Assembly: GCA_025965815.1 (NCBI GenBank)
Contig: JAOPWF010000370.1
Coordinates: forward strand, 1-8,402
DNA length: 8,402 nt
Origin: Mycobacterium sp.
Lineage (GTDB): Bacteria; Actinomycetota; Actinomycetes; Mycobacteriales; Mycobacteriaceae
Direction of reading: 5' to 3'
A program made the translations under genes and the position numbers. Positions within the stretch are counted from its first letter, which is position 1. Each line of letters starts with the position of its first letter. This document shows positions 7,463 to 8,402 of the stretch, one piece after another. The notes under the pieces are model-generated. The model saw nothing but the letters and a program-made list of their open reading frames with translations. It made no database searches and had not been told where the DNA came from.

Positions 7463-8402
7463 TCAGCCGACTGCCGGCCAGGGCGCGAAGGCGTTGCGCT
7501 GTTGGGCCAGCATCGGTCCGAGCTCCGGGTAGTGCCGCCGCAGCACCGAGATCATGTCGTTGTCGTCGATCCAAGACATGCCCTCGGGCGTGTACACGTC
7601 TGGGGTGAAGTCCTTGGTGAAGAACCTGTCGCTCTCCAGTCTCCGTGCGGCCATCAGCGCGAAGATGCGGAATGCGGTGTCACTGAATCCGAATCCCCGC
7701 GGAACCCGCTCGCCGTACAGGCCGACCATGGTGTCGACCTCCTCGATGTTGCCGTAGATATCTCGCAGCTGATTTGCGGTGGCTTCGTGACCACCGCTGA
7801 TGTCCGCGAATCCTGTCGCCGGTCGAAGGCGGAGCAGACGTCGGAACTCGTTGTACCGCGGGATACCTCGCTCTCGCGACCGCACAATGTCGATCGCGTT
7901 GAGATCGATCGGAAACCCGTCTGTTCGGATGAACTGATACATGAAGCGAGGACTGTTGTGCAGCGTTATCGCCCCTGGATTCGCCACACCGAGCGAATAT
8001 AAGGCGTTCGAGGCTCCGAACTCCAGAAGTATTGCACGAGAATTCACGACGCCGTGGATGGCCTCGAACTCCATGGGCTCCGGAGCGCGTCCGGCAAGGT
8101 CAAGGAGCACATAGTCGTCGGGCATGAGTGCGTGCATTCGATAGACGTCGACGAACTCCTCGGTAATCGAATACGGCACGCCGTAATGGGCGGTTCGGGA
8201 CCCAGGGATACCGCTGAGGAGGTCGCCCGAGCTCAGCCGCCCGAACAACCTCTTGACCTGCTTCCCGGCGAGTCCATACCAGTTCGCCTGCGACCCGGTC
8301 TGCAAGACGGGATGACCCAGGATCGCCGGCGTCCACTCAGTCGTGTGAATTTTGGCGATCAGAGCGGCATTGATCAGGCGCGCGGTGTTGAAGAGCGCAT
8401 CG
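7463..8402 (-). CDS. Haem peroxidase of the fatty-acid alpha-dioxygenase type, C-terminal part (5' end off window)
   Basis: The frame is open to the right edge, adding 32 residues upstream of the TTG at 8305, so about 312 C-terminal residues are present and the N-terminus with the distal haem His is missing. The order of conserved blocks matches plant alpha-dioxygenases as I recall them: AKIHTTEWT (8330-8356), QANWYGL, YGVPYSITEEF, VYRMHALMPD, RERGIPRYNEFRR, then DTAFRIFALMAARRLESDRF. VYRMH supplies the Tyr-x-x-His pair: Tyr at 8141-8143, equivalent to the catalytic radical Tyr, and His at 8132-8134, the proximal haem ligand. RERGIPRYNEFRR is the animal-type peroxidase signature. By family, it should oxygenate fatty acids at C2 (or nearby) using a haem tyrosyl radical; a linoleate-oxygenating or plain peroxidase role is the alternative. 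It converges with the hydrolase gene at a two-base gap. Its promoter lies outside the window. Confidence 0.9.
   Translation of the reverse strand, partial: DALFNTARLINAALIAKIHTTEWTPAILGHPVLQTGSQANWYGLAGKQVKRLFGRLSSGDLLSGIPGSRTAHYGVPYSITEEFVDVYRMHALMPDDYVLLDLAGRAPEPMEFEAIHGVVNSRAILLEFGASNALYSLGVANPGAITLHNSPRFMYQFIRTDGFPIDLNAIDIVRSRERGIPRYNEFRRLLRLRPATGFADISGGHEATANQLRDIYGNIEEVDTMVGLYGERVPRGFGFSDTAFRIFALMAARRLESDRFFTKDFTPDVYTPEGMSWIDDNDMISVLRRHYPELGPMLAQQRNAFAPWPAVG

Noticed and set aside
7274..8002. 242-residue open frame on the plus strand across the hydrolase end and the peroxidase gene
   Set aside because: It is antisense to the well-supported peroxidase and out of frame with the hydrolase, and has no recognisable motif.
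8303..8305. TTG at 8305 as the true start of the peroxidase
   Set aside because: The upstream in-frame sequence, including AKIHTTEWT, is clearly part of the family and continues past the window edge.

Overview
The window is high-GC, densely packed actinobacterial DNA. GTG starts, 4- to 8-base gene overlaps, a class III nucleotide cyclase fused to a STAND-type ATPase, and a promoter that appears to drive a leaderless mRNA all suggest a Mycobacterium-like genome. That assignment is inference, because there is no rRNA or other marker gene.

Left part (3-6388, + strand): four genes in one overlapping operon. The first is the 3' end of an unrecognised gene with a proline-rich segment and a helical tail. 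It overlaps by 8 bases a 240-residue protein with a long helical, phasin-like N-terminal part and a beta-rich C-terminal part. That gene overlaps by 4 bases (GTGA) a 1074-residue cyclase/STAND ATPase/TPR protein, which overlaps by 4 bases (GTGA) a 689-residue FAD-dependent oxidoreductase of the amine oxidase/carotenoid desaturase superfamily. Translation of the four is probably coupled. A signalling ATPase made in step with a flavoenzyme and two helical proteins is a plausible functional unit, but the substrate cannot be read from the sequence.

Gap (6389-6527, the only one longer than a few bases): it holds a relic of the extreme 3' end of a second, diverged cyclase/ATPase gene. The relic ends in the same residues as the intact protein at 4322. 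A possible hairpin terminator follows, then a promoter whose predicted start point is the GTG of the next gene. The oxidoreductase gene is therefore bracketed by two cyclase C-terminal sequences.

Right part: an alpha/beta hydrolase (6528-7460, +) runs tail-to-tail, with two bases between stop codons, into a haem peroxidase of the fatty-acid alpha-dioxygenase type (7463 to beyond the right edge, - strand). Both chemistries suit lipid substrates. With the flavoenzyme, the region may act on fatty acids or isoprenoids, but this is inference. No tRNA, rRNA, CRISPR array, insertion sequence or phage gene was seen, and no stretch over 300 bases lacks a gene.
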